From contig NZ_KB893626.1 of assembly GCF_000374125.1 (NCBI RefSeq), positions 572,679-636,678 of the forward strand: a stretch of DNA of 64,000 nucleotides, given 5' to 3'. Positions 1 to 9,015 of this stretch are shown here, piece by piece. The stretch comes from Niabella aurantiaca DSM 17617 (lineage in GTDB: Bacteria; Bacteroidota; Bacteroidia; Chitinophagales; Chitinophagaceae). The notes under the pieces are model-generated. The model made no database searches and had not been told where the DNA came from. It saw only the letters and a program-made list of their open reading frames with translations. The stretch's first letter is position 1; each line of letters begins with the position of its first letter. The position numbers and the translations under genes were made by a program.

Positions 1-171
1 GATTTGCGGAGACAGGGCTGCCAGCAGAAAGGCCAGGATAAAGATCAGTACGTAAAAAACGATTACATCAATGATGTAATTCAGCAAACGCTTACCCGTA
101 CTTGCGCGCATATAGGAAAAATCGTTTTCAAATAACGAAAATTCAGGAGATGTTGTGGATTCCTGGTTCAT
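1..171 (-). CDS. RDD family membrane protein (partial, N-terminal 57 residues)
   Basis: The frame opens with ATG at 171 and runs off the left edge of the window, so only the first 57 residues are visible. After about 20 polar residues comes a segment with RxxNYIIDVIVFYVL, followed by a long hydrophobic stretch at about residues 36-54. An Arg and an Asp at the start of the first membrane helix are the hallmark of RDD-family inner-membrane proteins, whose general function is poorly defined (some act in transport). The gene shares the strand of the fabG-like gene upstream of it, with a gap of 166 bp. The family call rests on this short motif only. Confidence 0.6.
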   Translation of the reverse strand, partial: MNQESTTSPEFSLFENDFSYMRASTGKRLLNYIIDVIVFYVLIFILAFLLAALSPQI

Positions 172-337
172 GGATTTGTGTTTATTGGATTGCAGGTTGT
201 TGTTTTCATATAATCGTGCATAAAGCAATTATCAATTGAGCAGGTTGTTTTTTATGTCAGGATAACGCATGTTCCGTGTTACACACAAGGTAACGCCGGT
301 CATAAAGATAGGGAAATCATTCCACTGTTTTGTAAAA

Positions 338-1066
338 TCAGGTATAGAGCCCGCCGTTAATGGAAAGTACCTGCCCCGTAATATAAGCGGCTTCCCGGGT
401 AGCAAAGAAACCCACGGCATGTGCCACTTCCTCCGGTGTCCCAAAGCGGTTGGCAGGAATGAGCTGTTTCATCTGGCCTTCATCAATATCTTCCGTCATG
501 TCGGTTTTTATAAAGCCTGGCGCCACTGCGTTTACCGTAATATTGCGTTTGCCTGCTTCCTGTGCCAGGGCTTTGGTTGCCGCAATTACGCCGCCTTTTG
601 CAGCCGAATAGTTGGTCTGGCCGGCCAAACCTTTTAACCCGGAGAGCGAAACCACATTAATGATGCGGCCATAGCGCTGGCGCAGCATGCTGTTCACCAC
701 CAGCCGGGTCACATTGAAGAAACCGCCGAGGCTGGTGTTCAGTACGCCGTCCCATTGTTCATCTTTCATCCACATCAGCAATACATCGTCTTTGATGCCG
801 GCATTGTTTACCAGCACTTCAATTATTTTGTCCGGGTTGGCTTCCATCCAGCCCCCGAGCGTTTGCTGCACCGCATCCCGGTTTGCCACGTCAAAAGCCA
901 GCAATTCGCCGCTGACGCCGGCTTTTTCTACTTCAGCCAGCGTTGCCGCTGCTTTTTCTTTATTGCCTTTATAGTTGATCAGTATATGAAAACCCTGGCG
1001 GGCCAGCTGTATGCAAATCGCTTTTCCGATGCCGCGGGATCCTCCGGTTACCAATGCCCAGTTCAT
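338..1066 (-). CDS. fabG: 3-oxoacyl-ACP reductase (FabG-type SDR), flexirubin locus
   Basis: Classical short-chain dehydrogenase/reductase of 242 residues, the normal FabG length. Visible motifs are the NAD(P)-binding TGGSRGIG at 7-14, NNAG at 87-90, and the catalytic Ser140, Tyr153 and Lys157 (YSAAK). The C-terminus ITGQVLSINGG is typical of FabG. It reduces a beta-ketoacyl-ACP to the beta-hydroxyacyl form with NADPH in the cytoplasm. It lies directly downstream of the ammonia-lyase and the PaaK-like ligase on the same strand. FabG copies in this setting serve polyene elongation in flexirubin clusters, so I infer that role instead of housekeeping fatty acid synthesis. Confidence 0.85.
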   Translation of the reverse strand: MNWALVTGGSRGIGKAICIQLARQGFHILINYKGNKEKAAATLAEVEKAGVSGELLAFDVANRDAVQQTLGGWMEANPDKIIEVLVNNAGIKDDVLLMWMKDEQWDGVLNTSLGGFFNVTRLVVNSMLRQRYGRIINVVSLSGLKGLAGQTNYSAAKGGVIAATKALAQEAGKRNITVNAVAPGFIKTDMTEDIDEGQMKQLIPANRFGTPEEVAHAVGFFATREAAYITGQVLSINGGLYT

Positions 1067-1135
1067 ATATTAAAGTTTAAGGTTTGAAATTCCAGGTCTG
1101 AGGTTAACATCAAACAATAGACCTCAAATTGTAAA
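1067..1135. repeat. Low-complexity 'word' repeat in gap between fabG and ammonia-lyase
   Basis: The 69-bp gap is made of reiterated short words (TTTAAGGTTTGAAATT, CAGGTCTGAGG, AGACCTCAAATT). The same vocabulary fills other gaps in the window (18585-18672, 30040-30126) and resembles a stretch inside purH. I see no hairpin terminator or promoter in it. Confidence 0.5.
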
Positions 1136-2671
1136 TTAAAATGGCTGATGTGCTTTCATAAAATCGCGCACTTTGGCCAGGTCTTTATAAAGCGGGTAGT
1201 CCTTGCTGAATTTAGGAAACACGTTTCGCAACCGGTTATAGACGGCCATTGTCTTTGAAGCCATCTGGTCATGACGGTTCAGGTAATCAACTGCCTGCAG
1301 CAGCGTCATTGCCTGTATGGCCAGTACCTCATACGCATTTTCGATCACTTTCCTGGCGAGCTGTGCTGCATTGAAGCCCATGCTTACAATATCCTGGTTA
1401 TCGTTATTGTTGGGAATGCTGTGCACATACATCGGAAAAGAAAGCGTCTGGTTTTCTGCAGTAGTGGAAGTGGCAGTAAACTGGATGCCCTGCATGCCAA
1501 AGTTCAGCCCCAGCACGCCATGATTGACAAAAGGCGGGAACTTCTGGTTCAGCCGTGCATTCAGCAGGTAATTCAGTTGCCGTTCGCTCAGCATGGTCAG
1601 CTTGGTAATAGCGATTTTCATTTTGTCCATTTCGAAAGACACGTAGTCGCCATGAAAATTACCGCCATGAAAGATGTTATGACTGGCTACGTCCACCACC
1701 GGGTTGTCGTTCACTGAATTGAGCTCGTTCACTACGGTCTCTTCCGTATGTGCCAGGGTATCATATACCGGACCCAGCACCTGTGTAATGCACCGGAGTG
1801 AGTAATATTCCTGCACCTTGTCTTCAAATACATCGTGCTGGATATTCTCCGGATTGTATAAATGTTCGGACCGGCTGCGGATGAGTTTACTGTCTTCCAG
1901 TATGGCGCGCATCTGGCGGGCAATATGCTGCTGACCGGTATGATGTTTTACAATATTCAGCTCATGGGAATAGTGGTCGTCATAAACTTCCATGAGCTCA
2001 TTGGTGATGGCCGAAAGCATGATCGACCAGTTCAGCAATTGTTGCGCCTGCAACAGGTTCAGCAGTCCGGTGCCGGTCATGGCCGATGTGCCGTTGATCA
2101 GAGCCAGCCCTTCGCGTACCTGCACTTTCAGCGGCTGCAGTCCTGCTTTTTGAAATGCATCGCCGGCCGGTTGCACGGTACCTTCGTACCATACCTCTCC
2201 TTCGCCGATGATCCCAAGCGCCAGGTGCGCCAGCTGCACCAGATCGCCGCTGGCCCCTACACCACCGTGCTCGTAAATGCAGGGGATGAGGTCGTTATTG
2301 ATCATGGCTGCCAGCAGTTGCGGCAGGACGGGGTCAATGCCGGAATAGCCCTGCATTAAGTTGTTGAGCCTTGCCAGCATTACTGCCTTGCTTTGCAGGG
2401 GGCGAAGCACCTGGCCGCCGCCGCTGCTATGACTGCGGATCAGGTTGTACTGCAATTCTAAAATATTTCCATCGCTGATCTTGTACTGTGCCATGGGCCC
2501 AAAGCCCGTATTGATGCCATAGATCAGTTTATGACTGGAAAATTGTTTCAGAAATTCAAAACTGGTGTTTACCTGCTGTAAGGCAGCTTCGTCAAGCGTA
2601 ATAGGTTGGCTGTCAATTATAATTGCATTAAAATCCTGCAATGAAAGCCGTTTTCCCCCTACTTTGATCAT
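1136..2671 (-). CDS. Aromatic amino acid ammonia-lyase (HAL/TAL family), probable flexirubin tyrosine ammonia-lyase
   Basis: 511 residues, the usual length of bacterial histidine/tyrosine ammonia-lyases. The MIO cofactor triad Ala140-Ser141-Gly142 lies in GGVGASGDLVQLAH, and the catalytic Tyr51 in YGINTGFG. The selectivity loop reads LIRSHSSGGG (Ser80-His81), as in histidine lyases. The downstream active-site stretch, however, reads NNDNQDIVSMG, with the NQD pattern seen in phenylalanine/tyrosine lyases. Substrate cannot be settled from sequence alone. The neighbours (PaaK-like ligase upstream, FabG downstream) match flexirubin clusters, where this enzyme deaminates tyrosine to 4-coumarate as the polyene starter. 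I therefore favour TAL over HutH; no other hut gene is nearby. Confidence 0.8.
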   Translation of the reverse strand: MIKVGGKRLSLQDFNAIIIDSQPITLDEAALQQVNTSFEFLKQFSSHKLIYGINTGFGPMAQYKISDGNILELQYNLIRSHSSGGGQVLRPLQSKAVMLARLNNLMQGYSGIDPVLPQLLAAMINNDLIPCIYEHGGVGASGDLVQLAHLALGIIGEGEVWYEGTVQPAGDAFQKAGLQPLKVQVREGLALINGTSAMTGTGLLNLLQAQQLLNWSIMLSAITNELMEVYDDHYSHELNIVKHHTGQQHIARQMRAILEDSKLIRSRSEHLYNPENIQHDVFEDKVQEYYSLRCITQVLGPVYDTLAHTEETVVNELNSVNDNPVVDVASHNIFHGGNFHGDYVSFEMDKMKIAITKLTMLSERQLNYLLNARLNQKFPPFVNHGVLGLNFGMQGIQFTATSTTAENQTLSFPMYVHSIPNNNDNQDIVSMGFNAAQLARKVIENAYEVLAIQAMTLLQAVDYLNRHDQMASKTMAVYNRLRNVFPKFSKDYPLYKDLAKVRDFMKAHQPF

Positions 2672-2752
2672 TTTTGTATGCGTAATTTATTAAACAAGGC
2701 GCAAAAAAACGAAATATATCACTGGAATCAAAAAATTTGTTAGGGGGAGGGC

Positions 2753-4048
2753 TTACAGACGTTTGTCTATAAATTTAACAGGCTTACGGGCTCCATCCGG
2801 AAATTGCAGGCGCTGCATCTCTTCCCGGGTAAGGTATTTGATATGGGGCATTACCCGCAAACGGGCCTGCAAGTAGGTTTTTATCTTGCCATCGGTTTCC
2901 TCGGAGGTATTGGCGGGCAATAGATACAGGAGCACTTCATCGGTCCCGATCTCGTTGCTGTACACTTCCGCCACATATTCTTTAATGGCATCTATTTTAT
3001 GAATGATCTCAAAAAGGGCGGGCGCAAACAGGGTGGTGCCCTTGAACTTGATCATTTGCTTTTTACGGCCGATCACAGGTGAAAGGCGGGTTGTATGCCG
3101 CCCGCAGGTACAGGGCTCATAAAAGGCACGGCAGAGATCACCGGTCTTGTAACGCAGCAGGGGCATGCCTTCCACACCAAGCGTCGTAATGGTCACTTCG
3201 CCGATCTCACCGGAGGGTACGGGCCGGCCCTGGTCGTCGATAAGCTCCAGGATCACCAGTTCCGGGTTCTGATGGCCTCCTTTACCAGCGGAACATTCGG
3301 TAAACGCGGTTTGCATTTCGGTTGAAGCATACGTTGAATAAAGTTGTATATTCCAGTGCTCCGTGATCCTGCTGCCCAGAATGTTCAGGCTGAGATCTTC
3401 TTTACGCAGATTCTCACCGATACAGATCGCTTTTTTTACGGAGGACCCGTTCAGGTCGATACCGTTTTCCAGCGCATACTGGATCAGCTTTACGATAAAA
3501 GAAGGAACGGCTACGATGGCGTTGGGTTTCAACCGTTCAATGACCTCCCATTGCAGGGATGGTACTCCAGGGCCTACGCGTACCTGGCCGGCGCCCAGCT
3601 TGCGGATGCCGAGATAATAGGCAATCCCTGCCATGAATTGCCGGTCGAGAGTCAGCATCAGTTGATAAATATCGGAAGCGCTGCCACCTGCACAGGCAAA
3701 TGAGCTGTACTCGTTGTAAGCCAGCCGTTGCAGATCGTTCTCGGTAAGCGCAATGGTTACCGGGCTGCCCACCGTACCGGAAGTAGCCATATATTCAACA
3801 ACCTGGTGCTGTGGTACACAAACGAAGTCCTTATTATGCAATTGCAGGTGCTCCTTTTCAGTAGGCGGGATGCGGACAAGGTCGTCAATATGCCGGATGG
3901 TATCCGGGTCGATCTTGTTTTCCCGGAACAAATTCCTGTAAAAAGGCGAGTGGATCTTAAGATACTGCATCAGGTTCACCAGTTTTTGTTCCTGGTAGGC
4001 CCTGATCTGCGCTGCCGGCTGAAAGGATAGGGATGGTAACTCGTTCAT
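2753..4048 (-). CDS. PaaK-like adenylate-forming ligase (probable aryl starter ligase for flexirubin)
   Basis: 431 residues, the length of phenylacetate-CoA ligases. Signatures are the P-loop TSGTVGSP at 89-96, YASTEM at 240-245, RYKTGD at 299-304, GRKKQMIKFKG at 327-337 and a conserved C-terminal lysine region (KPVKFIDKR). A CTCGR zinc-like pair lies near 313-317. The family activates an aromatic acid with ATP and transfers it to CoA or ACP. It is first in a same-strand run with the ammonia-lyase (81-bp gap) and FabG. The most likely job is activation of 4-coumarate made by the lyase. Start chosen at 4048, where an ATG directly precedes the conserved N-terminus. Confidence 0.78.
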   Translation of the reverse strand: MNELPSLSFQPAAQIRAYQEQKLVNLMQYLKIHSPFYRNLFRENKIDPDTIRHIDDLVRIPPTEKEHLQLHNKDFVCVPQHQVVEYMATSGTVGSPVTIALTENDLQRLAYNEYSSFACAGGSASDIYQLMLTLDRQFMAGIAYYLGIRKLGAGQVRVGPGVPSLQWEVIERLKPNAIVAVPSFIVKLIQYALENGIDLNGSSVKKAICIGENLRKEDLSLNILGSRITEHWNIQLYSTYASTEMQTAFTECSAGKGGHQNPELVILELIDDQGRPVPSGEIGEVTITTLGVEGMPLLRYKTGDLCRAFYEPCTCGRHTTRLSPVIGRKKQMIKFKGTTLFAPALFEIIHKIDAIKEYVAEVYSNEIGTDEVLLYLLPANTSEETDGKIKTYLQARLRVMPHIKYLTREEMQRLQFPDGARKPVKFIDKRL

Positions 4049-4253
4049 TGGGTCAAAAGTAGGATTTCTGGCGAATTTTTGACCGTGCCCCGCTGATTAG
4101 GGAAGGCGTGCCGGTCTTTTGATCCGGCATTTTCATTTTACGCCCCGGCACCGACAACATGGCTCCGATCCTTTATGGCCACCCGCGGCATTGAGTCAGG
4201 AATACCGGTCGCCGATATACCTTCCATTCCACAGAGCCCGGCAATACCCCGCG

Positions 4254-4517
4254 CTACCAGGCAATCATGGCTTTTACCGGGGCAACGCCGGATTTTAGGG
4301 TGATCCTGTATAACCCGGCATTGGTATGCGAGAGCTTAAAAACAAATCTCCCGGAGGCACTTTTCCGGTTTTGTACAAAGCCCTCCTGGGGTTTTGCTTC
4401 AAATGCATATGCTCCTGTTGCCCCCTGAAGGGTAACGACGATCTGGTTGCTAAAAGTGGTGGCCTCAATGGTCGTAACGGCACCTATATTATTAAATGTA
4501 AAGGTTTTTGTGGGCAT
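4254..4517 (-). CDS. Small beta-rich hypothetical protein
   Basis: 87 residues, rich in Thr, Val and Ala with alternating hydrophobics, suggesting a small beta-sandwich. There is no signal peptide, cysteine or recognised domain. It begins 110 bp after the stop of the secreted beta-helix protein on the same strand. I do not recognise the family. Regular amphipathic strands and an even codon pattern favour a real gene, but a frame opened by chance is possible. Confidence 0.5.
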   Translation of the reverse strand: MPTKTFTFNNIGAVTTIEATTFSNQIVVTLQGATGAYAFEAKPQEGFVQNRKSASGRFVFKLSHTNAGLYRITLKSGVAPVKAMIAW

Positions 4518-4627
4518 AAGTTTTCTTTTTTTAAACGTGATTGTATTTAGTTAGATGGGAACTCATCTGGTAGCGGTACGGCTCGTTGTTGTTATTCTTG
4601 GCCGGCCGGTAATATCCGTCATCCAAT

Positions 4628-6532
4628 CTACTCCTGCGTGACCTGCACGATTTTGCTATAGGCTGTTTTCCCATCTTGATCTGTCTGCGCAATACGCAGA
4701 TAGACCCTGGCATTGTATCCGTCAACAGGTGTATCCTTTTTAGAACAGCCATAGATCAGCGCACCAACGATGAAAACGGCCGGCACCCATCTCCATTTCC
4801 GCCTGCGGGCCGAAAAGCCCAGGCAAAGGATGGCAAGTCCGGCAATGCCGCCGGACAGCGCTGTGGCTCTGTCTATGGTATAGTTATAGTGCAACCCCTT
4901 GGTGCTATTGCCATCTGGCGCTTTCGACTTTACCGTAGCCAGCGGCTTAAATTCTTTTCCGTCGGCGGAGATCTCTATATCAAAGTGGTCGTTATTGATT
5001 TCTGTTTCGGTGGTCCAGGTCACCTGTAAAACATTGTTGCGTATCAGTGCTACAACATTGCCGAAGGTAACAGGCAACACAGCGCTGTTGGCTTCATACG
5101 CGCCCATATCAATAATACTGTTTGCAATGCGGCTATAGCCGGCGAGGTCCGCATTGCCATAAATACCGCTGTTGTATAAAGTATTGTCGCCGGTATTCAT
5201 TGCAGGGCTTGCGGCCTGCAAGGTAAAGTCGCCTGCCGCGGGGTTATTGAATAACGGGTCACTGGTGAAGGCGTTTTGAGCAGTAACGATGATTGCCGGC
5301 GGATAGGTGGCGGAATAGATTGAATTGGTAAATGTTATCGCAGGTGATCCGCTCCCGGCAGTCATTACATCGGTGTTGGCAGCCCGGGTCCAGAAAATAC
5401 TGTTCTCGCTCGTATTTGCGGTGTTTGCGTTTATGTGTAAAACCGCGCCCTGTGCATTAAAAAGGGTACTGCTAATGAGATGAGCGGTGCCGGCGGCGTT
5501 ATACAGTACCGGAACATTTTCTGTTCCCGAATAATAAACCAGGCTGTTTACCAGTGTAAGGGTCGGCCCAGGTTTGCTGTTGCCCGTCCGGAGGCTTATG
5601 GCAGATCCCTTGTAAACGGCCTGGGTACTTGCTTTGTTGACGGTATTGTTGGCGAACACCGTATTGGTTATGCGCAACTGCCCCTCACCAAAGGCGTCGG
5701 CACCGCCTCCGGTGGCACCCTGGCTTTGCGAGGCGTTATCTACGATATTGCCGTTAAAGGCACAGTGGGAAATTGCAGTGTTATAAACACCCGGCACGCC
5801 ATAGTAAGCAGCATCCAGTTGCATGATGCTCAGACCACCGCCGGCATAGCTCGCCCGGTTATCCTGGAAAGTACAGTTGAAAACCTGGAATATATTGGAT
5901 GCTGTGCTAATGCCATAATAGGCAATGGCTCCCCCTCCCTGGTATGCATAATTGTTTTTAAAAATACAGTTTTGGATGGCCGGCGTAATATTTTGCGACA
6001 TGCCACTGCAGGAAATAAAAAGGGCTCCGCCTGCGTATTGCGGATGAAAATCGCCGGTAACGCCTCCTTTATTGGCATTCCCGTTAATGAATGTAAATCC
6101 GTCGATGAGGGTCGTATTATCGATGGCCGGCGGATTGGCTGTTGACGTATCCAGTTCGATGATCATGGTATGAAAGGCGATGTTTCTGCCGTCTAACGTG
6201 GTGGTGTTTGCTGCTATATTGCGTTGGCTCTGGTTCGTTTCATTACCGCTGAAACCCCCATAAAGTTTCAGGTTATTCCTGTTTATATAAAAACTTGAAT
6301 CGCGGTTGCTGGTGCTTGCCGGTGCATATATGCCTTTGGCTACCCATATCTGGGTAATGGATGGGTTGGTTTGTGCTGTTTTTAATGCAATGCTGAGATT
6401 TTGATAGGCATCCGTCCAGGAGCTGCCGTTATTGGCGCCTGTGGCCGCGGCATCTACGTACAGTGTCTGGGCGTTCAGCATGGATGCAGATAAGATAAAA
6501 GACAGGGCAAACGTTAATTTTAGCTTTTTCAT
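4628..6532 (-). CDS. Secreted right-handed beta-helix protein (choice-of-anchor Q type) with C-terminal transmembrane hairpin
   Basis: 634 residues. A signal peptide (about 1-21, ending LNAQ) is followed by a polymorphic-outer-membrane-like beta-helix. In it, short turns such as GGALFIS, GGGAIAYYG and GGGLSI alternate with strand residues (about 25-470). The motif PAMNTGDN...AGYSRIANSIIDMGAYE marks the end of the helix domain. A fibronectin-like sorting-type domain follows (VTWTTETEINNDHFDIEIS...). It is interrupted by two hydrophobic segments around an RRRKWRW cluster and then resumes with RVYLRIAQTDQDGKTAYSKIVQV. Function is probably surface adhesion or glycan binding. Direct repeats with an 11-bp period lie about 150 bp upstream (6659-6697). 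Confidence 0.7.
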   Translation of the reverse strand: MKKLKLTFALSFILSASMLNAQTLYVDAAATGANNGSSWTDAYQNLSIALKTAQTNPSITQIWVAKGIYAPASTSNRDSSFYINRNNLKLYGGFSGNETNQSQRNIAANTTTLDGRNIAFHTMIIELDTSTANPPAIDNTTLIDGFTFINGNANKGGVTGDFHPQYAGGALFISCSGMSQNITPAIQNCIFKNNYAYQGGGAIAYYGISTASNIFQVFNCTFQDNRASYAGGGLSIMQLDAAYYGVPGVYNTAISHCAFNGNIVDNASQSQGATGGGADAFGEGQLRITNTVFANNTVNKASTQAVYKGSAISLRTGNSKPGPTLTLVNSLVYYSGTENVPVLYNAAGTAHLISSTLFNAQGAVLHINANTANTSENSIFWTRAANTDVMTAGSGSPAITFTNSIYSATYPPAIIVTAQNAFTSDPLFNNPAAGDFTLQAASPAMNTGDNTLYNSGIYGNADLAGYSRIANSIIDMGAYEANSAVLPVTFGNVVALIRNNVLQVTWTTETEINNDHFDIEISADGKEFKPLATVKSKAPDGNSTKGLHYNYTIDRATALSGGIAGLAILCLGFSARRRKWRWVPAVFIVGALIYGCSKKDTPVDGYNARVYLRIAQTDQDGKTAYSKIVQVTQE

Positions 6533-6658
6533 TTGTCGGGCTTTTTTGGTAACGATTGTTTGTTTTTGGATCAGGCAGCTTCTGTTTAAAGGGGTGGGCC
6601 TTATTGTCGTTGACGTTGTAAAGATGCCCTATCAAAACCGGCAACCCAAAATCCGGGC

Positions 6659-6697
6659 AGGACGAAACCGGGACGAGACGCGGACAAAATACGGACA
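6659..6697. promoter_or_regulatory. Four 11-bp direct repeats (GGAC core), candidate activator site
   Basis: Units with a GGAC core begin at 6659, 6670, 6681 and 6692, exactly 11 bp apart. The last two are perfect CGGACA separated by AAATA. The array lies about 130-160 bp upstream of the beta-helix gene. Two similar CGGACA pairs occur at 6957 and 9616, next to the TPR regulator genes. One helical turn of spacing suggests cooperative binding on one DNA face; the binding protein is an inference. Confidence 0.45.
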
Positions 6698-6720
6698 CGC
6701 TGGCGGGCATACCTTAAAGA

Positions 6721-6748
6721 AAAGACAGCTGCATGCGCGGCTGTCTTT
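6721..6748 (-). terminator. Hairpin terminator after the 35-residue gene
   Basis: Arms AAAGACAGC (6721-6729) and GCTGTCTTT (6740-6748) form a perfect 9-bp stem with a 10-nt loop. T-rich flanks follow on both sides, so it may act in both directions. It lies 42 bp past the stop of the small ORF at 6791-6898 and supports that ORF being a separate transcript. Confidence 0.6.
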
Positions 6749-6790
6749 TTAAAGCATTGGTTACTGATTGCGACCCCTTATGGTCAGGAA

Positions 6791-6898
6791 TTAGAACGGA
6801 TGGATCCTGCGCTCATAATAGATCCAGACTGAAAGTATCAGAATGAGCGCTATCAGAAGGATAAAGAGGGTAACATATACATGTTTCTTGCGTTTCAT
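6791..6898 (-). CDS. Very short single-pass membrane protein (35 residues)
   Basis: ATG at 6898 and TAA at 6791-6793 encode a 35-residue peptide. It has a basic start (MKRKKH), a 20-residue hydrophobic helix (about 7-26) and a charged tail (YYERRIHPF). The basic-in layout predicts one membrane-spanning helix. A terminator hairpin follows at 6721-6748, and a CGGACA direct-repeat pair lies about 60 bp upstream (6957-6973). I do not recognise a family. It could be a regulatory micropeptide of the neighbouring TPR regulator. Chance occurrence cannot be excluded at this length. Confidence 0.5.
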   Translation of the reverse strand: MKRKKHVYVTLFILLIALILILSVWIYYERRIHPF

Positions 6899-6956
6899 GA
6901 TACAGAAAAGTACATTTAAAAGTAGGGCAAATCCTGGTTTCAGCGGAAATTTTGCG

Positions 6957-6973
6957 CGGACAAAAAGCGGACA
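6957..6973. promoter_or_regulatory. CGGACA direct-repeat pair, 11-bp period
   Basis: CGGACA at 6957-6962 and 6968-6973 with spacer AAAAG. It sits between the stop of the first TPR regulator gene and the start of the 35-residue membrane protein, where an upstream activator site would be. Confidence 0.45.
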
Positions 6974-6984
6974 AGTATTTTTGC

Positions 6985-8733
6985 TCAGGAACCTGTGTCG
7001 AGTGTGGCAATTTCCTCCTCCATGAGCTGGTCGGATGCAAGGTTCAGGCTGGTGCGCAGGCGGCGTTTACTGCGGGCCACACTGTCTTTACTGATGCCGA
7101 GGGTGTTTGCAATCTGGTAATTGGTCAGTTTCAGGAATATCAGCGCTGCCAGCCGCTCCATTGCAGGGGTAAGGTTTTCCATACGCTGGCGCAGGTTATT
7201 AAAAAAAGCGGGATAGGCTTTGGAGAATTCGTTCCGGAACTGCTCCCACCCGTCTTCCGTCAGCAGCGGGTTTGCTAACAGGTGTTCGGATAGCTCCGCC
7301 CCTGTATCCCGGATATGGGTTAAACGCTGTTGCAATATTTCGATCAGCTCATTCTTTTCAATGATGCTGTTGGTGAAAATGGTGATCTTTTCACGCGCCT
7401 CCTGAATGTCTTTTCTTGCTGCCGCATGTTTGAGTTCGACAACACGCAGCTTGTATAGCTCCCTGACCCTTTTGCGGTTATACAGCAGCAAGGTGATGAT
7501 GGTAAGCAGGACGATACCGGCCAAAACGGCATTGCGGATGCTTTTTTCCCTGTTGGCTACCGATTGCGCCAGGATGAGGGAGTGCTGCAGGTTGTCGAAG
7601 GCGATACGGGCACTAACGACGGACAATTCGCTCTTTTTGACACTGTCCCGCATAATATCTTTATAGGTGTCTGACAGCTCATGGTAGTGGAATGCGCTGT
7701 CTGTCTGGCCGGTTCGCCTGTAAATGGCGCTCATATGATCCGAAGCGCTGATAAGTTGCGCATAGATGTTGTGATGCCGGGCAATGCTCCAGGCCTCCCG
7801 GGCGGCGAGCAGCGCTGGCCCGTATTTGTTTTGGCGGTAATAGAAAGTAGCAAAGGCGTTCTGGGCCATAGCAATATTGAGTGAATCCGGAAATGCCCGG
7901 CTGCTTTGCAAATATTCTGTAAGCAGCGGCAGCGCTTCTGAAAAACGGGCTTCTTCTGTATAGGTTCGCCCGATATTCCCGTTGGCAATCCCCCGCCAGA
8001 GCCGGGCCATCCGCAGATCGGTTTTGTGTTCCAGGGCCTGGAGTATGAGGTTGTAATACCGCCGGGTACTGTCAAACCGGTTCAGCTTCCTGTAAGCGGC
8101 ACCCAGGATATCACATTGGAAGATATATACCCAGGGATCCCGGTGCATACTGTCCAGGCTCCATTTTTTCAGGCACTGGCTGCCATAGGCAATGGATTGT
8201 ATATAGTCGCCCTGCGCATAAAGAACAGAGCTGACGCCAAAAAAGCGGTTCTGAACATACGGGAAGTGCTCAAATCCGATCCTGTTCTGTATTTCAATGG
8301 CCTTCAGGTTATAAAGCAGATGGGTGGCCGTAGCTGGCGGCATATCTGCCCGGATGCTGTACAGCTCGGCATTCAGCTGATCGTCCTTTAACGGGTACGC
8401 CATCTTTATGGCCTCATCGATGGTATCATAGTACCGCTCTTCATAATTGTATTCCCGGGCCGCCATGATCTCAAACATCAATAACCGCACGTCCAGCCTC
8501 CTGTCCGGATGTTGTTCTAAGTAGCTGTGCAAGCGGGTAATATCGTTCAGAAATTTATTTTTATAGGTGTTATCCGTTTTATGAAGCAACAGCGAGTCAA
8601 AGAAGGCCTGTGAACGGTAGCTCTGGGTCCGGTCAGATACTTTCCAGGCATTCAGGTAAGGCGTTATTTCCGCATCCTGGGATAGGGAGGCAGTACTGAA
8701 TAGAAGGCACCAAAGGAAACATATCAATTTCAC
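6985..8733 (-). CDS. Membrane-anchored TPR sensor/transcription regulator with LuxR-like C-terminal HTH
   Basis: 582 residues. A signal peptide (1-18) leads a periplasmic all-helical region of TPR-like repeats (about 100-380), then one transmembrane helix (400-418) followed by KRVR, a cytoplasmic coiled coil (about 425-475) and a helix-turn-helix at 536-561 (NYQIANTLGISKDSVARSKRRLR). This architecture is common in Bacteroidota, where a periplasmic sensing part is joined through the membrane to a DNA-binding domain. Ligand and targets are unknown. It is about 40% identical by eye to the paralog at 9646-11376, most strongly in the HTH and in the YPLKDDQLNAEL and FQCDILGA blocks. A CGGACA repeat pair follows the gene at 6957-6973. 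Confidence 0.75.
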   Translation of the reverse strand: MKLICFLWCLLFSTASLSQDAEITPYLNAWKVSDRTQSYRSQAFFDSLLLHKTDNTYKNKFLNDITRLHSYLEQHPDRRLDVRLLMFEIMAAREYNYEERYYDTIDEAIKMAYPLKDDQLNAELYSIRADMPPATATHLLYNLKAIEIQNRIGFEHFPYVQNRFFGVSSVLYAQGDYIQSIAYGSQCLKKWSLDSMHRDPWVYIFQCDILGAAYRKLNRFDSTRRYYNLILQALEHKTDLRMARLWRGIANGNIGRTYTEEARFSEALPLLTEYLQSSRAFPDSLNIAMAQNAFATFYYRQNKYGPALLAAREAWSIARHHNIYAQLISASDHMSAIYRRTGQTDSAFHYHELSDTYKDIMRDSVKKSELSVVSARIAFDNLQHSLILAQSVANREKSIRNAVLAGIVLLTIITLLLYNRKRVRELYKLRVVELKHAAARKDIQEAREKITIFTNSIIEKNELIEILQQRLTHIRDTGAELSEHLLANPLLTEDGWEQFRNEFSKAYPAFFNNLRQRMENLTPAMERLAALIFLKLTNYQIANTLGISKDSVARSKRRLRTSLNLASDQLMEEEIATLDTGS

Positions 8734-9015
8734 CGCAAAAAAGTTGGCGCTGTAAATATAACGGATTTGAAAGAGCTTCGGAATGGGACATTTTTTGAGA
8801 TACCGGGCCCATGCAATGGATGAAGGCTATGGATCCTTTCAGGACGATGGAAGGGCTGGTATTGAAACCGGCAGAAGTAAAAACAACACCGGGACTATTC
8901 CAAGAGAAAAAAATTACAGCGGCATCCGGCCGGATGCTATGCCACAGCGGTGAAACGATCCTGTTAATGCGCGGTCTTTGCTGTTCAGATTACCGGTAAT
9001 ACACCTGTTGTGGCC

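Noticed and set aside
8811-8999. 62-residue frame upstream of the first TPR regulator
   Set aside because: No conserved pattern, no promoter, and it lies in the divergent leader region; treated as chance.
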